A stretch of 54,793 bases of DNA, from the NCBI RefSeq assembly GCF_039522365.1, contig NZ_BAAADJ010000001.1:1-54793 (forward strand), given 5' to 3'. The position numbers and the translations under genes are program-made. Below the pieces are notes generated by a model that worked only from the letters and a program-made list of their open reading frames with translations, searched no databases and had not been told where the DNA came from. Of this stretch, positions 22,990 to 33,021 are shown piece after piece. The stretch's first letter is position 1; every line of letters starts with the position of its first letter. The stretch is from Bacillus carboniphilus (GTDB lineage Bacteria; Bacillota; Bacilli; Bacillales; JC228).

Positions 22990-25900
22990 ATGACAGAAGA
23001 AGTTGGAACGTTAAGAGTCTCACTTTCTCTGGAGGAAGCCTCTTTTACTCAGTCAGTACAGAATATTAACCGAAAAATAAAGGCCTTAAATAGTGAGTTT
23101 AATGCTGCTAGAGCAGGCAATAAAGAGTTTGATGAGAGTTTAGAGGGGCTTAGATTCCGTTCTCAGAACCTCTCCAATGTCCTCAATCTTCAACGTGAAA
23201 AGGTTGAACAACTCAAACGCCAATATGAACAAAGTGCTTCTGCTACAGGACAAAACTCCAGGCAAACAGAAAATCTTCTCATTCGCTATAACCAAGCAGT
23301 TGCTACCATGAGGCGAACAGAATCCCAATTAGAAGACATCAACACACTAATAGAAGAACAATCTGACAGTTGGAGAGAGTTAGGAAGTAGACTGGATGAA
23401 TCTGGCGAAAGAATGAGAGAATTAGGCCAGCAAACAACAGAATTGGGAGACAATCTTACTACTAAACTTTCACTACCAATCGCTGCTTTTGGAGGAGCTG
23501 CTTTTAAAAGTGCTTTAGACTTTGATCTAGCAGCGGGGAAAATCCAAGCTCAGTTAGGGCTAACTGCAGATGAAGCAGAGAAATTAAACAAAATTGGACA
23601 AAATCTTTGGGAAAATGGATTCGGTGAAAACATAGGAGAAGCGGGAGCAGCAGTATCGATAGTTGCAAGGAACATGAGAGATATTCCAATTGAACAACTC
23701 GAGGCTGTTACTGAGAATGCTCTAACGATTGCTGAAACCTTTGAAAAAGATGTATCAGAAGTGACTCGTTCAGCTAATCAATTGATGAAAGATTTTGGTC
23801 TAACTGCTGATCAAGCATTTGATTATATAACCAAAGGATTCCAAAAAGGATTAGACTATTCTGGTGAATTTTTAGATGTTATCAACGAATACTCGCCTCA
23901 ATTTAAGGCTTTGGGTTTTTCCGGACAAGAATTTTTCAATACATTAGCAGCTGGTGCACAATCGGGTGCATTCAACCTCGATAAAGTCGGAGATGCAGTA
24001 AAAGAATTCAACATCAGGGCAAAAGACGGGTCTGATCTAACCAATCAAGCATTCGAGGACTTGAACCTTAATGCTGAAGAAATGTCTTTGAATTTCGCCA
24101 AGGGTGGGGACCAGGCACAGAAATCTTTTAAAAAGGTTGTACAAGAGCTCTCAAAGGTTCAAGATCCACTCAAAAAGAATGAAATTGGGGTAGCACTATT
24201 TGGAACCCAATTTGAAGACCTTGAAAAAGATGTTATAGCCGCATTAGGCACTACCACAGATCAGTTCGGTAATGTTGAGGGTGCAACAAAGGACGCAGGA
24301 AAAGCGATGTATGACAACTTTGGCACTCGTTTACAATCCGTTTGGCGGGACTTGCAAAAGGATATGCTTCCAGTCGGTAATCAGCTTTTAGACATTGCAG
24401 AAAACATATTACCAGAAGTGGCAGAAGTTGTTACAAATGTGACCGATGCATTTAACGACTTATCCCCAGAAGGTAGGAATGTAGTTTTAACTTTAGGTGG
24501 TATAGCTTTAGCAGCAGGTCCTGTATTAAGTGTCGGCGGACGGTTGATTACAGGATTCGGTTCTCTCACTGCTGCCATTGGTACGACTACAGTAGCTGCA
24601 AGAACTGCAACAGGTGTTATGCCATTATTAGGGGTAGCGATGAAAGCTGCATTGGGACCAATTGGACTAGTCATTAGTGCAGTTGGATTAGTTGCTGGAG
24701 CATTTATTGGAGCCAAGGATGAGACAAAGGCTTTCAAAGTCTCACTGGAAGATTTAGCAGCCACTCAAGAAGAGGTTAGTCAGACTGATCAAATGATAGA
24801 GCGTTTTGATAATTTACAATCAAGAAATAGGCTGACCAATGATGAAATGTTAAAATTTCTAGACCTACAGGCAGAGTTAGAAAGAACATCAACACCATCT
24901 AAACTAGATGAAATAAAAGTAAAACAAGAAGAACTCATTGAAAAGTCAGGTCTGACTAATGATGAAATGCAAGAATTTGTGGACCTTAATGGAAAAATAA
25001 TTGAAATGGCACCAGAGACTCAGAAAGCTATTTCATCGCAAGGAATTGCCTACGCAGAGAACACAGATGCAATCAGAGCAATGAATCAAGAACAATTAAA
25101 AACACTGAAAATAGAAGCTGAACAAGCGGTTATAACTAGGTTAGAAAAAGAAAAAGAATTAAGAGAAGAGAATAAAACTCTTGTCTACGAAATGAACCAG
25201 GCTGAAGAAGAACAACGAGAACTTTTAAAAGAAATTGAAGAACTTGATCGATTTATAAAAGAGGAACAAGAACGTATAAACAAGTTAAAAGCCGAAGGCA
25301 ATGAATTGAATGCAAATGAAATTCGCCAAGGTGAAATGAACCTAGAGGGATTAAAGGAATCCTTAGAGGTTTTGAAAGAAGATCGTGAAGTATTAAATAA
25401 TCGCATAATAAAAAAGGCAGAGTCTATAGGTTTAAACAACGAGGAACTTCAACAATTAGAAGCTGCAACAGGTAAGTATGAAGAAATTATACTTGGTACC
25501 GTGGGACTGAATGCTGAAAAGGGTAAAGGACTAGAGACCCTTACAAATGAGCTCTATAGACTCCAAGAGCAAAAGAACGAAATTGATAAGCTTTATGCTG
25601 CTAACCAACTAACGACCTTCGAATACAACGAGCAGATCACTAGCATTAACGGTCAAATTGAAAAATTGAAAATAGCCAAAGGTGAAATGGAAAACATAAA
25701 CTTAATTGCAGGTGAAACTGTCTACAAGGATGTCATCATAGAAGCAAACTTAAGTTACCTGGATGAATTAGAAAGGCAGTTAAGCCGACCAGTTTATAAA
25801 CCAGTTATTACTAGAGTTGAGAATGGCCCATCAATCGCAGCTTATGCGGATGGAACGGATTATCATCCATACAACGGATTAGCACTTGTTGGAGAAGAGG

Positions 25901-26124
25901 GACCAGAGCTAGTTTACCTTCCAAAAGGTGCTCAGGTCTTTACTGCTACAGAGACGAAGGGAATGTTGAACCAACCAAAAGGAGGAAGTTCTACTTCAAT
26001 TAGTTCAAGTTCAAGCGTTGTTCACAATAGATTTAATATCACAATCCCAGCTTCTGATTTAGAAGAAATAAGAACTATAAATGATTTCTTTAACCGACTA
26101 GAACAAGCCCATAATTCACAGTAA
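22990..26124 (+). CDS. Tail tape measure protein
   Basis: A 1044-residue protein that sets tail length and is ejected on infection. The N-terminal 150 residues are coiled coil (NRKIKALNSEFNAARAGN). About 160-480 is the PhageMin_Tail domain (LGLTADEAEKLNKIGQNLWE). About 495-580 is a Gly/Ala-rich hydrophobic region likely to insert in the membrane. About 600-900 is again Glu/Lys coiled coil. The C-terminus carries GLALVGEEGPELVYLPKGAQ, typical of tape measures. At about 0.15 nm per residue the tail would be roughly 150 nm. GGAGGTAGGTGAG precedes the ATG. Confidence 0.95.
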   Translation: MTEEVGTLRVSLSLEEASFTQSVQNINRKIKALNSEFNAARAGNKEFDESLEGLRFRSQNLSNVLNLQREKVEQLKRQYEQSASATGQNSRQTENLLIRYNQAVATMRRTESQLEDINTLIEEQSDSWRELGSRLDESGERMRELGQQTTELGDNLTTKLSLPIAAFGGAAFKSALDFDLAAGKIQAQLGLTADEAEKLNKIGQNLWENGFGENIGEAGAAVSIVARNMRDIPIEQLEAVTENALTIAETFEKDVSEVTRSANQLMKDFGLTADQAFDYITKGFQKGLDYSGEFLDVINEYSPQFKALGFSGQEFFNTLAAGAQSGAFNLDKVGDAVKEFNIRAKDGSDLTNQAFEDLNLNAEEMSLNFAKGGDQAQKSFKKVVQELSKVQDPLKKNEIGVALFGTQFEDLEKDVIAALGTTTDQFGNVEGATKDAGKAMYDNFGTRLQSVWRDLQKDMLPVGNQLLDIAENILPEVAEVVTNVTDAFNDLSPEGRNVVLTLGGIALAAGPVLSVGGRLITGFGSLTAAIGTTTVAARTATGVMPLLGVAMKAALGPIGLVISAVGLVAGAFIGAKDETKAFKVSLEDLAATQEEVSQTDQMIERFDNLQSRNRLTNDEMLKFLDLQAELERTSTPSKLDEIKVKQEELIEKSGLTNDEMQEFVDLNGKIIEMAPETQKAISSQGIAYAENTDAIRAMNQEQLKTLKIEAEQAVITRLEKEKELREENKTLVYEMNQAEEEQRELLKEIEELDRFIKEEQERINKLKAEGNELNANEIRQGEMNLEGLKESLEVLKEDREVLNNRIIKKAESIGLNNEELQQLEAATGKYEEIILGTVGLNAEKGKGLETLTNELYRLQEQKNEIDKLYAANQLTTFEYNEQITSINGQIEKLKIAKGEMENINLIAGETVYKDVIIEANLSYLDELERQLSRPVYKPVITRVENGPSIAAYADGTDYHPYNGLALVGEEGPELVYLPKGAQVFTATETKGMLNQPKGGSSTSISSSSSVVHNRFNITIPASDLEEIRTINDFFNRLEQAHNSQ

Positions 26125-26139
26125 GAAAGGAGGTAAACC

Positions 26140-29100
26140 ATGCCAACGCAAAACTTCAAAGTCGGTGAAATGATTAACAAGCGATCACCAAACTCTAAGA
26201 CCTGGATCAATTTCGATGGTTCGTACACCACTGAGATTCATTCAGGTCTTGTTCATTATGAGGATGAAAATGGGAACCTTCAAAACATCAATACGGATCT
26301 TTACGATGAGGCAGATTTAGATAGTTTTCATGACCCTGTTAATAAACATGCTACCGGGCGATTCAAAGAGGCACGTGAAAAAGCGAGAGCAGCAAAAGCG
26401 AGCAATAGTCTAAATCGGGATTTATTCGATTATCAGGGCTTAAAGGTGCCGTTTGAAGCGAAACTACCTCGAAACTTTAAACGTGGTTACACAATCGGTA
26501 AGGGGCAAGACCGACTTTCCTTTATTCCAGTTGGAGCAAGTCCGGCTAAGGGTTATGTGGACAACGACAAAAAGAACGTCATTGATTATCAAGATGCCTG
26601 GAACGATGCCGACGTTAATTTAGAATTAACTGATAGAGGAATCAAGGAAACTATCATTCTAAAAACTGATAGAGCTCCTTCAAAGTTTAGTTTTGAAGTT
26701 AAAGGACCTTTAAAGGATGACTTAACCGCTGGGGAACTTCGTCTAATGAATGCCTGGTTAAAAGATGCAGCAGGTACAGAAAGGGACGTTGACCAGTTAG
26801 TAAGGCGGGAGAATGGGAAGGTTTATGTTGATTTAGTTGCCGATGTTTCCGGATTATCCTATCCTATTGAGATTGACCCGACTGTTACAATTCAACCGGT
26901 TAATGGTAAGGACACCTATGTATATTCCGGATGGCCAGATAACAATTACGGAACGGAGCAATACCTTCGGGTCGGTACGAATGGTGATAATAACTATTAC
27001 TCATTTGTGGAATTCGATTTTAGTTCTATTCCATCCGGGGCAGATGTAACAGACGCTCTTTTTTCTTTATGTCTTAGTAATGCATATAACACCATCGCCC
27101 GCTCAGTTACTGTACAGGAGGCTCTAGCTTCATGGGACGAGACTACATTGACTGCACGAGCCTTCCCCGGGGGAAACACAAGCAACGAGGTTAGTATACT
27201 TGTCACTGGAACGCCGGACGTTTACGAATCGTGGCAAGTTAAAGACATGGTTGATAGGTGGATTAAAAACGTAATACCGAATTACGGGTTCCGAATTATA
27301 GGTGAGAACGGCGGAGGAACATCAACATATAAGTATTTTTATTCATCAGAATACGCTGGTAAAGAACCTAAAATATCAGTCACTTACAACGTTCCACCAA
27401 CCGCACCGACTGTAATTACACCAAACGGCGGGGAAACGTGGAATAGTTTGCATACGGTGGAGTGGGTCGAATCAATTGACAATGACGCGTCAGAACAAAC
27501 AGTAGGGGTGACAAACCAAGCCAACAATCAAAGTATGACAGTTCGGACAGGCTCAGGTTATGTGAACAAAGTATCTCAACCATTCAAAACACCTAACGGC
27601 GCTAGTTGTAATCTTAAAAAAGTTTATTTGGAACTATCAACGCCATCATCTGGAACAACTATATCGTTTGATATAGGTATATATAACGTAGACAGTAACT
27701 TATTACCGACAACAGTTATTTATGAAAGTAATCATTCTTACTTTACAACTGGAACCTATGAAATAGTAGAATTTGAGTTTGGGCCAGTTCAACTTAACGC
27801 CGATACAAATTATGCGATTGTCGTCACCGCAAAAACAACATATAGCACGACGCTTTATGGTAGTTCGACAGTAACATTAGTCGATAGAATGTCCATATTT
27901 AGAAATAACACTTGGGAAAAACAAACAACAGATTTTCAAGTACAAATGGTGATGGATGTGTCGAGTTCTGACGGGATTCAGTATCAAATACAACTAACCA
28001 CCGACGATGGCGCAAATTGGAAAGACATTGTGGCATTAACCACCGCCGGCGCGACAACGTATGATTATGATTTTATAAACGAACCACAATCATCGTTATG
28101 TAAAATCCGGATTCGGGCTTATGACGGAACATCCTATGGCGAGTGGGATTATTCGGATGGGGTATTCACAATACAACATAACCAAGCGCCAACAGCACCA
28201 ACGAACCTATCACCTACCACAACACAGGACCGTGCGAAACAGACTCGTTATTCATGGCAGCACAATGATCCAGATAATGATGCTCAATCAAAATTTGACT
28301 TCCAATGGCGGTTACAAGGTGCTTCGACCTGGAACACGATAACTCAAGTTACATCGAATCAATATTACGACATGCCAGCCGGTACTTTGCCTCGAGGAAC
28401 AATTGAATGGAGAGTCAGAACCTATGACCAGGCTGATTTATCAGGACCATATAGTACGATAGCGGTTTTCTTTGCCGGAGATAAACCGTCAAACCCGACT
28501 ATTACAAATCCTACAAACGGGGCAACGGTATCAATCGCAAACCCAACTGTTCAATGGAGTAGTAGTGGCCAGACTGATTATCACCTAAAGGTTTTAGATT
28601 CCGGCAACACTTTAGTTTGGGAATCTATTAAAAACAGCACAAACAAAGCAGAGACCGTTCAATTTGACCTTCAGAATGGAGCTAGTTATAAGGTACAATT
28701 GGCCAGTAGAAATGCTGATGGTATATGGTCTGATTTTGTTTCAGTAGATGTAAATGTATCTTATACGCCTCCAGCTGTACCGGTTGTAACTCCCACCGTT
28801 GATAACAGCAAAGGGGCAATTGTATTAACTATAGATAATCCTGTTCCAAGCGGTACCGAGCCAAACGTAAGCTATAACTCTATCTTCCGTAAAAAACAAG
28901 GTGAGACAGAGTTTAAGAGAATTGCAACGAATATACCAACTGATGGAACCTTTATCGATTACACACCAGCCAGTGATCAGATTTATGAGTATAAGGTGAG
29001 AACATGGGGAGACAACGGAACATACTCCGAGAGTGTAGTAGTCTCACAATCTATTAAACTTACAGGAGTATGGTTGCATGATGTAACGGATCCAGAAGGT

Positions 29101-29430
29101 ATTCATAACTTTAAGCTTGATGGTGGAGGACGTTCCAAAGATTGGAGTACAGATGCAGCCTACATGAAATTTGCTGGTAGACCTGACCCCGTAACAGAAT
29201 TTAGCGAACATGAGGATGATGTAGTTAACGCTACAATCAAAATTATGAGGGAATCAGGAGAACACATTATCCTGGAACGCCTCTTAAAATCTAGAAATAT
29301 CCTTTGTTACCGAGATGGAAGAGGACGAAGGCTATTTGGAACTGCTACACAATTCCCATTAACCGACGAATCCTGGGGTTATGCTACAGAGATTAAAGTT
29401 AGACGTACTTCTTATAGTGAGGTGGTATAG
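26140..29430 (+). CDS. Large tail-tip protein with DNRLRE and Fn3-like domains
   Basis: A 1096-residue beta-rich protein where a distal tail protein is usually encoded. About residues 1-245 show no known domain except SYPIEIDPTV at the end. About 255-420 matches DNRLRE (DTYVYSGWPDNNYGTEQYLR, YFYSSEYAGKEPKISVTY). About 425-960 holds several fibronectin III/Ig-like modules separated by APTAPTNLSP-type linkers. The last 120 residues (TGVWLHDVTDPEGIHNFKLD) look like a tail-docking domain. The middle probably binds cell-surface polymers. Confidence 0.8.
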   Translation: MPTQNFKVGEMINKRSPNSKTWINFDGSYTTEIHSGLVHYEDENGNLQNINTDLYDEADLDSFHDPVNKHATGRFKEAREKARAAKASNSLNRDLFDYQGLKVPFEAKLPRNFKRGYTIGKGQDRLSFIPVGASPAKGYVDNDKKNVIDYQDAWNDADVNLELTDRGIKETIILKTDRAPSKFSFEVKGPLKDDLTAGELRLMNAWLKDAAGTERDVDQLVRRENGKVYVDLVADVSGLSYPIEIDPTVTIQPVNGKDTYVYSGWPDNNYGTEQYLRVGTNGDNNYYSFVEFDFSSIPSGADVTDALFSLCLSNAYNTIARSVTVQEALASWDETTLTARAFPGGNTSNEVSILVTGTPDVYESWQVKDMVDRWIKNVIPNYGFRIIGENGGGTSTYKYFYSSEYAGKEPKISVTYNVPPTAPTVITPNGGETWNSLHTVEWVESIDNDASEQTVGVTNQANNQSMTVRTGSGYVNKVSQPFKTPNGASCNLKKVYLELSTPSSGTTISFDIGIYNVDSNLLPTTVIYESNHSYFTTGTYEIVEFEFGPVQLNADTNYAIVVTAKTTYSTTLYGSSTVTLVDRMSIFRNNTWEKQTTDFQVQMVMDVSSSDGIQYQIQLTTDDGANWKDIVALTTAGATTYDYDFINEPQSSLCKIRIRAYDGTSYGEWDYSDGVFTIQHNQAPTAPTNLSPTTTQDRAKQTRYSWQHNDPDNDAQSKFDFQWRLQGASTWNTITQVTSNQYYDMPAGTLPRGTIEWRVRTYDQADLSGPYSTIAVFFAGDKPSNPTITNPTNGATVSIANPTVQWSSSGQTDYHLKVLDSGNTLVWESIKNSTNKAETVQFDLQNGASYKVQLASRNADGIWSDFVSVDVNVSYTPPAVPVVTPTVDNSKGAIVLTIDNPVPSGTEPNVSYNSIFRKKQGETEFKRIATNIPTDGTFIDYTPASDQIYEYKVRTWGDNGTYSESVVVSQSIKLTGVWLHDVTDPEGIHNFKLDGGGRSKDWSTDAAYMKFAGRPDPVTEFSEHEDDVVNATIKIMRESGEHIILERLLKSRNILCYRDGRGRRLFGTATQFPLTDESWGYATEIKVRRTSYSEVV

Positions 29431-29433
29431 GTT

Positions 29434-31221
29434 ATGCAACCATTAGCTAGAGGTGGATATACAGAGCAAGAAGTAAAAGATGCTCTTCATGGTAAGTATG
29501 CACCTAGACGAATCCGATTTCGTTATGATCTGCTGGACAAAGAGGATAAATTCATTAAAACCTTAGATACTGTAGAAAGTGGGGAAGTCTCAATGGCTTC
29601 CCTTGCTTCAATTAAGAGGACAGCACGATTCAAGATGAAAGATGATGGGGAGATAAATTGGTTGAGTGATAGGATTCAGCCGTTTGTAGAGTTGAAGATT
29701 CCTGAGATTAAGAGAAAGTATGACGATTATGCTTTAGAGTTTGATGGTATAAGCAACAATGTTAGAGTTCTTGATAACGCAGTGTTAAACAACCACAAAA
29801 ATAAAATAACAGTCGTAGCTCGTATCAAACCAACATTGGCAGGAAATTCAACACAGATTGTTGCAGATAAGTGGAATTCAACCGCGCCGTTTGGATATAC
29901 ACTTCGCATTTTAAATAATAGCCAATTAAATGTTTGGATAGGTAATACAAGCCATAATAATGGGCTGACGACAAATAATGCCAACTTAGCGCCAAATGAA
30001 TGGGTAACTATTGCTTTTACTTATGACGGTTCAATATTAAATATCTTTAAAAATGGAATCTTACTTGCAAGCCAAACAACTAGTGTTGGCATTGGTGGCG
30101 TAGGGGCTGATTTATATTTTGCTAAAAGAGGAGCAGGTGGAGACTATTATTATCAAGGTCAAATAGATTACGTTCATGTTTGGAATAAAAACTTGTCTCA
30201 AAAAGAATTACAAGACTATACAAATAAATACTTAAAAGGAGACGAGCCAAGTTTAGAAGGTTTATGGCGGTTCAACGAAGGTACTGGAACTATCGCATAT
30301 GACAGCACTTCAAACGGAAACAATGGAACCATATACGGAGCCAAGTGGAAGAAAAATGGCAACGAGATTGAAACCATCCCATCATCATGGATTAACTTCC
30401 CATTAGGTATCTTTTTACTCAACAGCCCAACTCGTTCTGACCAAAATAATAATGTGTATCGTGATGTTGAGGCCTATGGATTAACTCAAATCCTTCGTGA
30501 TGATAAGTTCTTAGAACGATACACCGTTACTGCAGGAACAAACTACCGAGATGCCGTTATCGAAATCCTAGCAAGCGCAGGCATTACTAAGCACAATATT
30601 GAAGAGACCGACAAAGTACTTCCAACCGATAAAGATTGGGCTCCTGGAGTGGAAAAACTAAAAGCGGTTAATGAGCTGTTAAGTGCCATTAACTTTAATA
30701 CCATCATAGATGACCCGAATGGTTATTTCACAAGCTCCACTTATCGGAGTCCTTCCGTTCGTTCAGCAGAGTACACTTATCAGGATGATGATCTAAGCGT
30801 AACCTTTCCTGGTATGACGGAAGAATTAGACACATTCGGAGTCTTTAACAGTTGGATTGTGGTTCTTTCTGACCCGGAACGTGAGCCATTGGTATCTAAA
30901 TACACGAACGATAATCCTGACAGTCCAACAAGCACTATTAGTAGAGGGAGAATTATTGTTGATGCTAGAGAAGTGGATAACATAGCTGACCAGCAAGCTC
31001 TGGATGCGTATGTTCAGCGTATTGCCTTTGAAGCGTCCCAAGTTTATGGAAAGGTTGAGTTTGATACGGCAATAATGCCTATGCACGATTACAATGACAT
31101 TGTGCAGCTGAACTACTCCAAACTTGGGATTTCAGGTAAATACGCTGAAACAGGATGGACAATTCCACTGAGAGCAGGTGGGAAGATGAGACATAGCCTA
31201 CGAAGGGTTGTGACTATCTAA
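29434..31221 (+). CDS. Tail hub protein with inserted LamG-like domain
   Basis: A 595-residue protein. About residues 1-90 and 320-595 look like a siphovirus tail-associated hub (DALHGKYAPRRIRFRYDLL at the start; GLTQILRDDKFLERYTV and DYNDIVQLNYSKLGISG later). Between them, about 93-300, sits a concanavalin/LamG-like jelly roll (YALEFDGISNNVRVLDNA, NEWVTIAFTYDGSILNIFKN). The insert is probably a carbohydrate-binding module. The gene starts four bases after the previous stop. Confidence 0.8.
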   Translation: MQPLARGGYTEQEVKDALHGKYAPRRIRFRYDLLDKEDKFIKTLDTVESGEVSMASLASIKRTARFKMKDDGEINWLSDRIQPFVELKIPEIKRKYDDYALEFDGISNNVRVLDNAVLNNHKNKITVVARIKPTLAGNSTQIVADKWNSTAPFGYTLRILNNSQLNVWIGNTSHNNGLTTNNANLAPNEWVTIAFTYDGSILNIFKNGILLASQTTSVGIGGVGADLYFAKRGAGGDYYYQGQIDYVHVWNKNLSQKELQDYTNKYLKGDEPSLEGLWRFNEGTGTIAYDSTSNGNNGTIYGAKWKKNGNEIETIPSSWINFPLGIFLLNSPTRSDQNNNVYRDVEAYGLTQILRDDKFLERYTVTAGTNYRDAVIEILASAGITKHNIEETDKVLPTDKDWAPGVEKLKAVNELLSAINFNTIIDDPNGYFTSSTYRSPSVRSAEYTYQDDDLSVTFPGMTEELDTFGVFNSWIVVLSDPEREPLVSKYTNDNPDSPTSTISRGRIIVDAREVDNIADQQALDAYVQRIAFEASQVYGKVEFDTAIMPMHDYNDIVQLNYSKLGISGKYAETGWTIPLRAGGKMRHSLRRVVTI

Positions 31222-31448
31222 TGCTTAAACCCGATGAATTTGTGAAAATGTTTGGTAATGAAGAACCAGAAAAGATAACAAGAAATGCGAAGGTTGACCC
31301 TAACTACACTAGCGGTCGACCTTCTTTAGTTTTTGATGGAGAAACAAAACCAACGGTCAAAAAGTACACACACCTTGAGAGCTACACTCCTGCACCAAAT
31401 GACCGAGTGATGGTAATTAACAACGTTATAGTCGGAAAAATAGTTTAG
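31221..31448 (+). CDS. Small tail-region hypothetical protein
   Basis: A 75-residue protein (MLKPDEFVKMFGNEEPEKIT) whose ATG overlaps the hub stop by one base (TAATG). It ends in a beta hairpin (NDRVMVINNVIVGKIV). Similar small proteins follow hub genes in Bacillus phages, possibly as baseplate accessory or structural proteins. Function not known. Confidence 0.7.
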   Translation: MLKPDEFVKMFGNEEPEKITRNAKVDPNYTSGRPSLVFDGETKPTVKKYTHLESYTPAPNDRVMVINNVIVGKIV

Positions 31449-31466
31449 AAACGGATGGTGCAATTT

Positions 31467-31751
31467 ATGACAATTGAAGTAGGGGTTTTAATATCGGTTA
31501 TCTCAGTAATTACAGCAATACTAGCTTATTCCCTAAACAAATCAAAGGTCATTAGATCCGATGGCCAAGAAAGTGCGGAACTAAGGGCTGAGCTTGGTTA
31601 CATTCGTAGAGGTGTAGATGATATTAAGATTGATTTAAAGGCCAATGAGAAGCAAATGCAAGCGTTAGGTGAGCGCGTTACTAGGGTGGAAGAATCATCA
31701 AAGCAAGCGCACAAACGCTTAGATGCTATTGATAAAAAGGAGGAAAATTAA
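31467..31751 (+). CDS. Holin-associated membrane protein (XhlA-like)
   Basis: A 94-residue protein with one N-terminal transmembrane helix (VGVLISVISVITAILAYSL) followed by a long charged coiled coil. I prefer ATG 31467 because GGATGGTG lies upstream; ATG 31455 lies within that site. XhlA-like proteins work with a holin and amidase in lysis. It directly precedes the holin gene with no gap. Confidence 0.78.
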   Translation: MTIEVGVLISVISVITAILAYSLNKSKVIRSDGQESAELRAELGYIRRGVDDIKIDLKANEKQMQALGERVTRVEESSKQAHKRLDAIDKKEEN

Positions 31752-31985
31752 ATGTTTGAGATTGCTATTGTAATAGCTGTTGTGATTGCCTTAACTGAGT
31801 TTGTGAAAAAGATGGATATTATTCCTGTTAAGTTTCTACCTGCTCTCTCAGTATTACTGGGATTGATTGCAGGTCTTTTTTATGTTGATGTCGCTACTCT
31901 TCAGGAAAAAATCATGTTTGGTTTGATGATAGGTTTGTCAGCTGCAGGACTGTTTGATCAGTCTAAAATAGTCACGAAAAAATAG
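31752..31985 (+). CDS. Phage holin
   Basis: A 77-residue protein with two or three hydrophobic segments (IAIVIAVVIALTEFV, FLPALSVLLGLIAGLFYV, IMFGLMIGLSAAGLF) and a basic C-terminus (SKIVTKK). It would make holes in the cytoplasmic membrane at lysis. AAGGAGGAAAATTAA lies before the ATG. A terminator follows. Confidence 0.9.
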   Translation: MFEIAIVIAVVIALTEFVKKMDIIPVKFLPALSVLLGLIAGLFYVDVATLQEKIMFGLMIGLSAAGLFDQSKIVTKK

Positions 31986-32002
31986 ATGAATAGTTTTTGG
32001 CC

Positions 32003-32037
32003 AGAAGCTACTCCAATGTGAGTGGCTTCTTTATTTT
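32003..32037 (+). terminator. Terminator after the holin gene
   Basis: AGAAGCTACT and AGTGGCTTCT form a 10-bp stem with one G-T pair, followed by TTATTTT. Transcription of the amidase may therefore be partly separate. Confidence 0.8.
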
Positions 32038-32132
32038 CCTAAGAGAGGAGTGATACAAATGTGATTATATGCCGAATTGTACAGGCCACTATATAAAGAT
32101 GCAGTAAAAATAATAGTAGAGGTGATTAAATT

Positions 32133-32822
32133 ATGGTAAAAATGTTTCTTGATCCAGGACACGGTGGTACTGATCCAGGCGCAGTAGGAAATGGTCTTTA
32201 TGAGAAGAATCTCACGTTGCAAATCTCAACGAGGATTCGAGATATCTTATTGAATGAGTATAATAATATCTCCATTCTAATGAGTAGAACAGGGGACCAG
32301 ACAGTTTCATTAACTGAAAGAACTAACGCAGCAAATGCATGGGGAGCAGATTTCTTACTATCTGTTCATATCAATGCTGGTGGGGGGACAGGGTACGAAG
32401 ACTATATTTATCCTGGTGTGAGTGCTCCAACTACGACTTACCAGGACATTATTCATGAAGAAGTAATGAAACAAGTAGATTTCTATGATCGTGGTCAGAA
32501 GCAAGCTAACTTCCATATGCTTCGGGAATCAGCAATGCCAGCACTTTTAACAGAGAATGGCTTCATTGACAATGTGAATGATGCTAATAAGCTAAAACAA
32601 GCTTCATTCATTGAAAATATTGCACGTGGGCATGCAAATGGTGTAGCAAGAGCGTTTAACTTACCTAAGAAAAGTACGGTTGTGTATCATACTGTAGTTT
32701 CAGGAGATACCGTATACTCTTTAAGTAGAACTTACGGAAGCACAATAGACCAAATAAAAGAATGGAACAACCTTGATGACAACTACACCATTTATGTTGG
32801 ACAAGTTCTTAGAGTTAAGTAA
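32133..32822 (+). CDS. Endolysin: N-acetylmuramoyl-L-alanine amidase with LysM
   Basis: A 229-residue amidase cleaving the lactyl-alanine bond of peptidoglycan. The Amidase_3 domain (1-175) shows zinc ligands His10, Glu24 and His79 and catalytic Glu141 (LLTENGFID). The C-terminal 45 residues form one LysM wall-binding domain (HTVVSGDTVYSLSRTYG). No signal peptide, so it depends on the holin for export. AGAGGTGATTAAATT precedes the ATG. Confidence 0.95.
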   Translation: MVKMFLDPGHGGTDPGAVGNGLYEKNLTLQISTRIRDILLNEYNNISILMSRTGDQTVSLTERTNAANAWGADFLLSVHINAGGGTGYEDYIYPGVSAPTTTYQDIIHEEVMKQVDFYDRGQKQANFHMLRESAMPALLTENGFIDNVNDANKLKQASFIENIARGHANGVARAFNLPKKSTVVYHTVVSGDTVYSLSRTYGSTIDQIKEWNNLDDNYTIYVGQVLRVK

Positions 32823-32881
32823 TAAGGAAGCATAAAAAGTATTAAAAGTGGAAATTATACTATTCCACCAAGAATCACTAC

Positions 32882-32916
32882 AAAAAAAGCCCTTCAACCG
32901 AGAGGGGCTTTTTTAC
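32882..32916 (+). terminator. Strong terminator ending the late operon
   Basis: AAGCCCT and AGGGGCTT pair around a short loop and are flanked by A- and T-runs, so it may work in both directions. Confidence 0.9.
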
Positions 32917-32949
32917 GTTGAAGCACTTGGAAAATTTTACAAATCGTAA

Positions 32950-32978
32950 TTGAACTTACCTTAGGACAAGTCTATAAT
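32950..32978 (+). promoter_or_regulatory. Near-consensus promoter with overlapping inverted repeat
   Basis: TTGAAC (32950-32955), 17-bp spacer and TATAAT (32973-32978). The -10 is part of the inverted repeat CTATAAT-TTG-ATTATAG (32972-32988) followed by a T-run. The repeat may be an operator or an early attenuator. It drives the 33022 gene. Confidence 0.7.
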
Positions 32979-33021
32979 TTGATTATAGGTCTTTTTTATC
33001 AGTTTCAAAGGAGTGGTAGTT

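Noticed and set aside
24381-24764. Minus-strand ORF opposite the tape measure gene
   Set aside because: It is an antisense shadow of the Gly/Ala-rich tape measure segment with no ribosome site.
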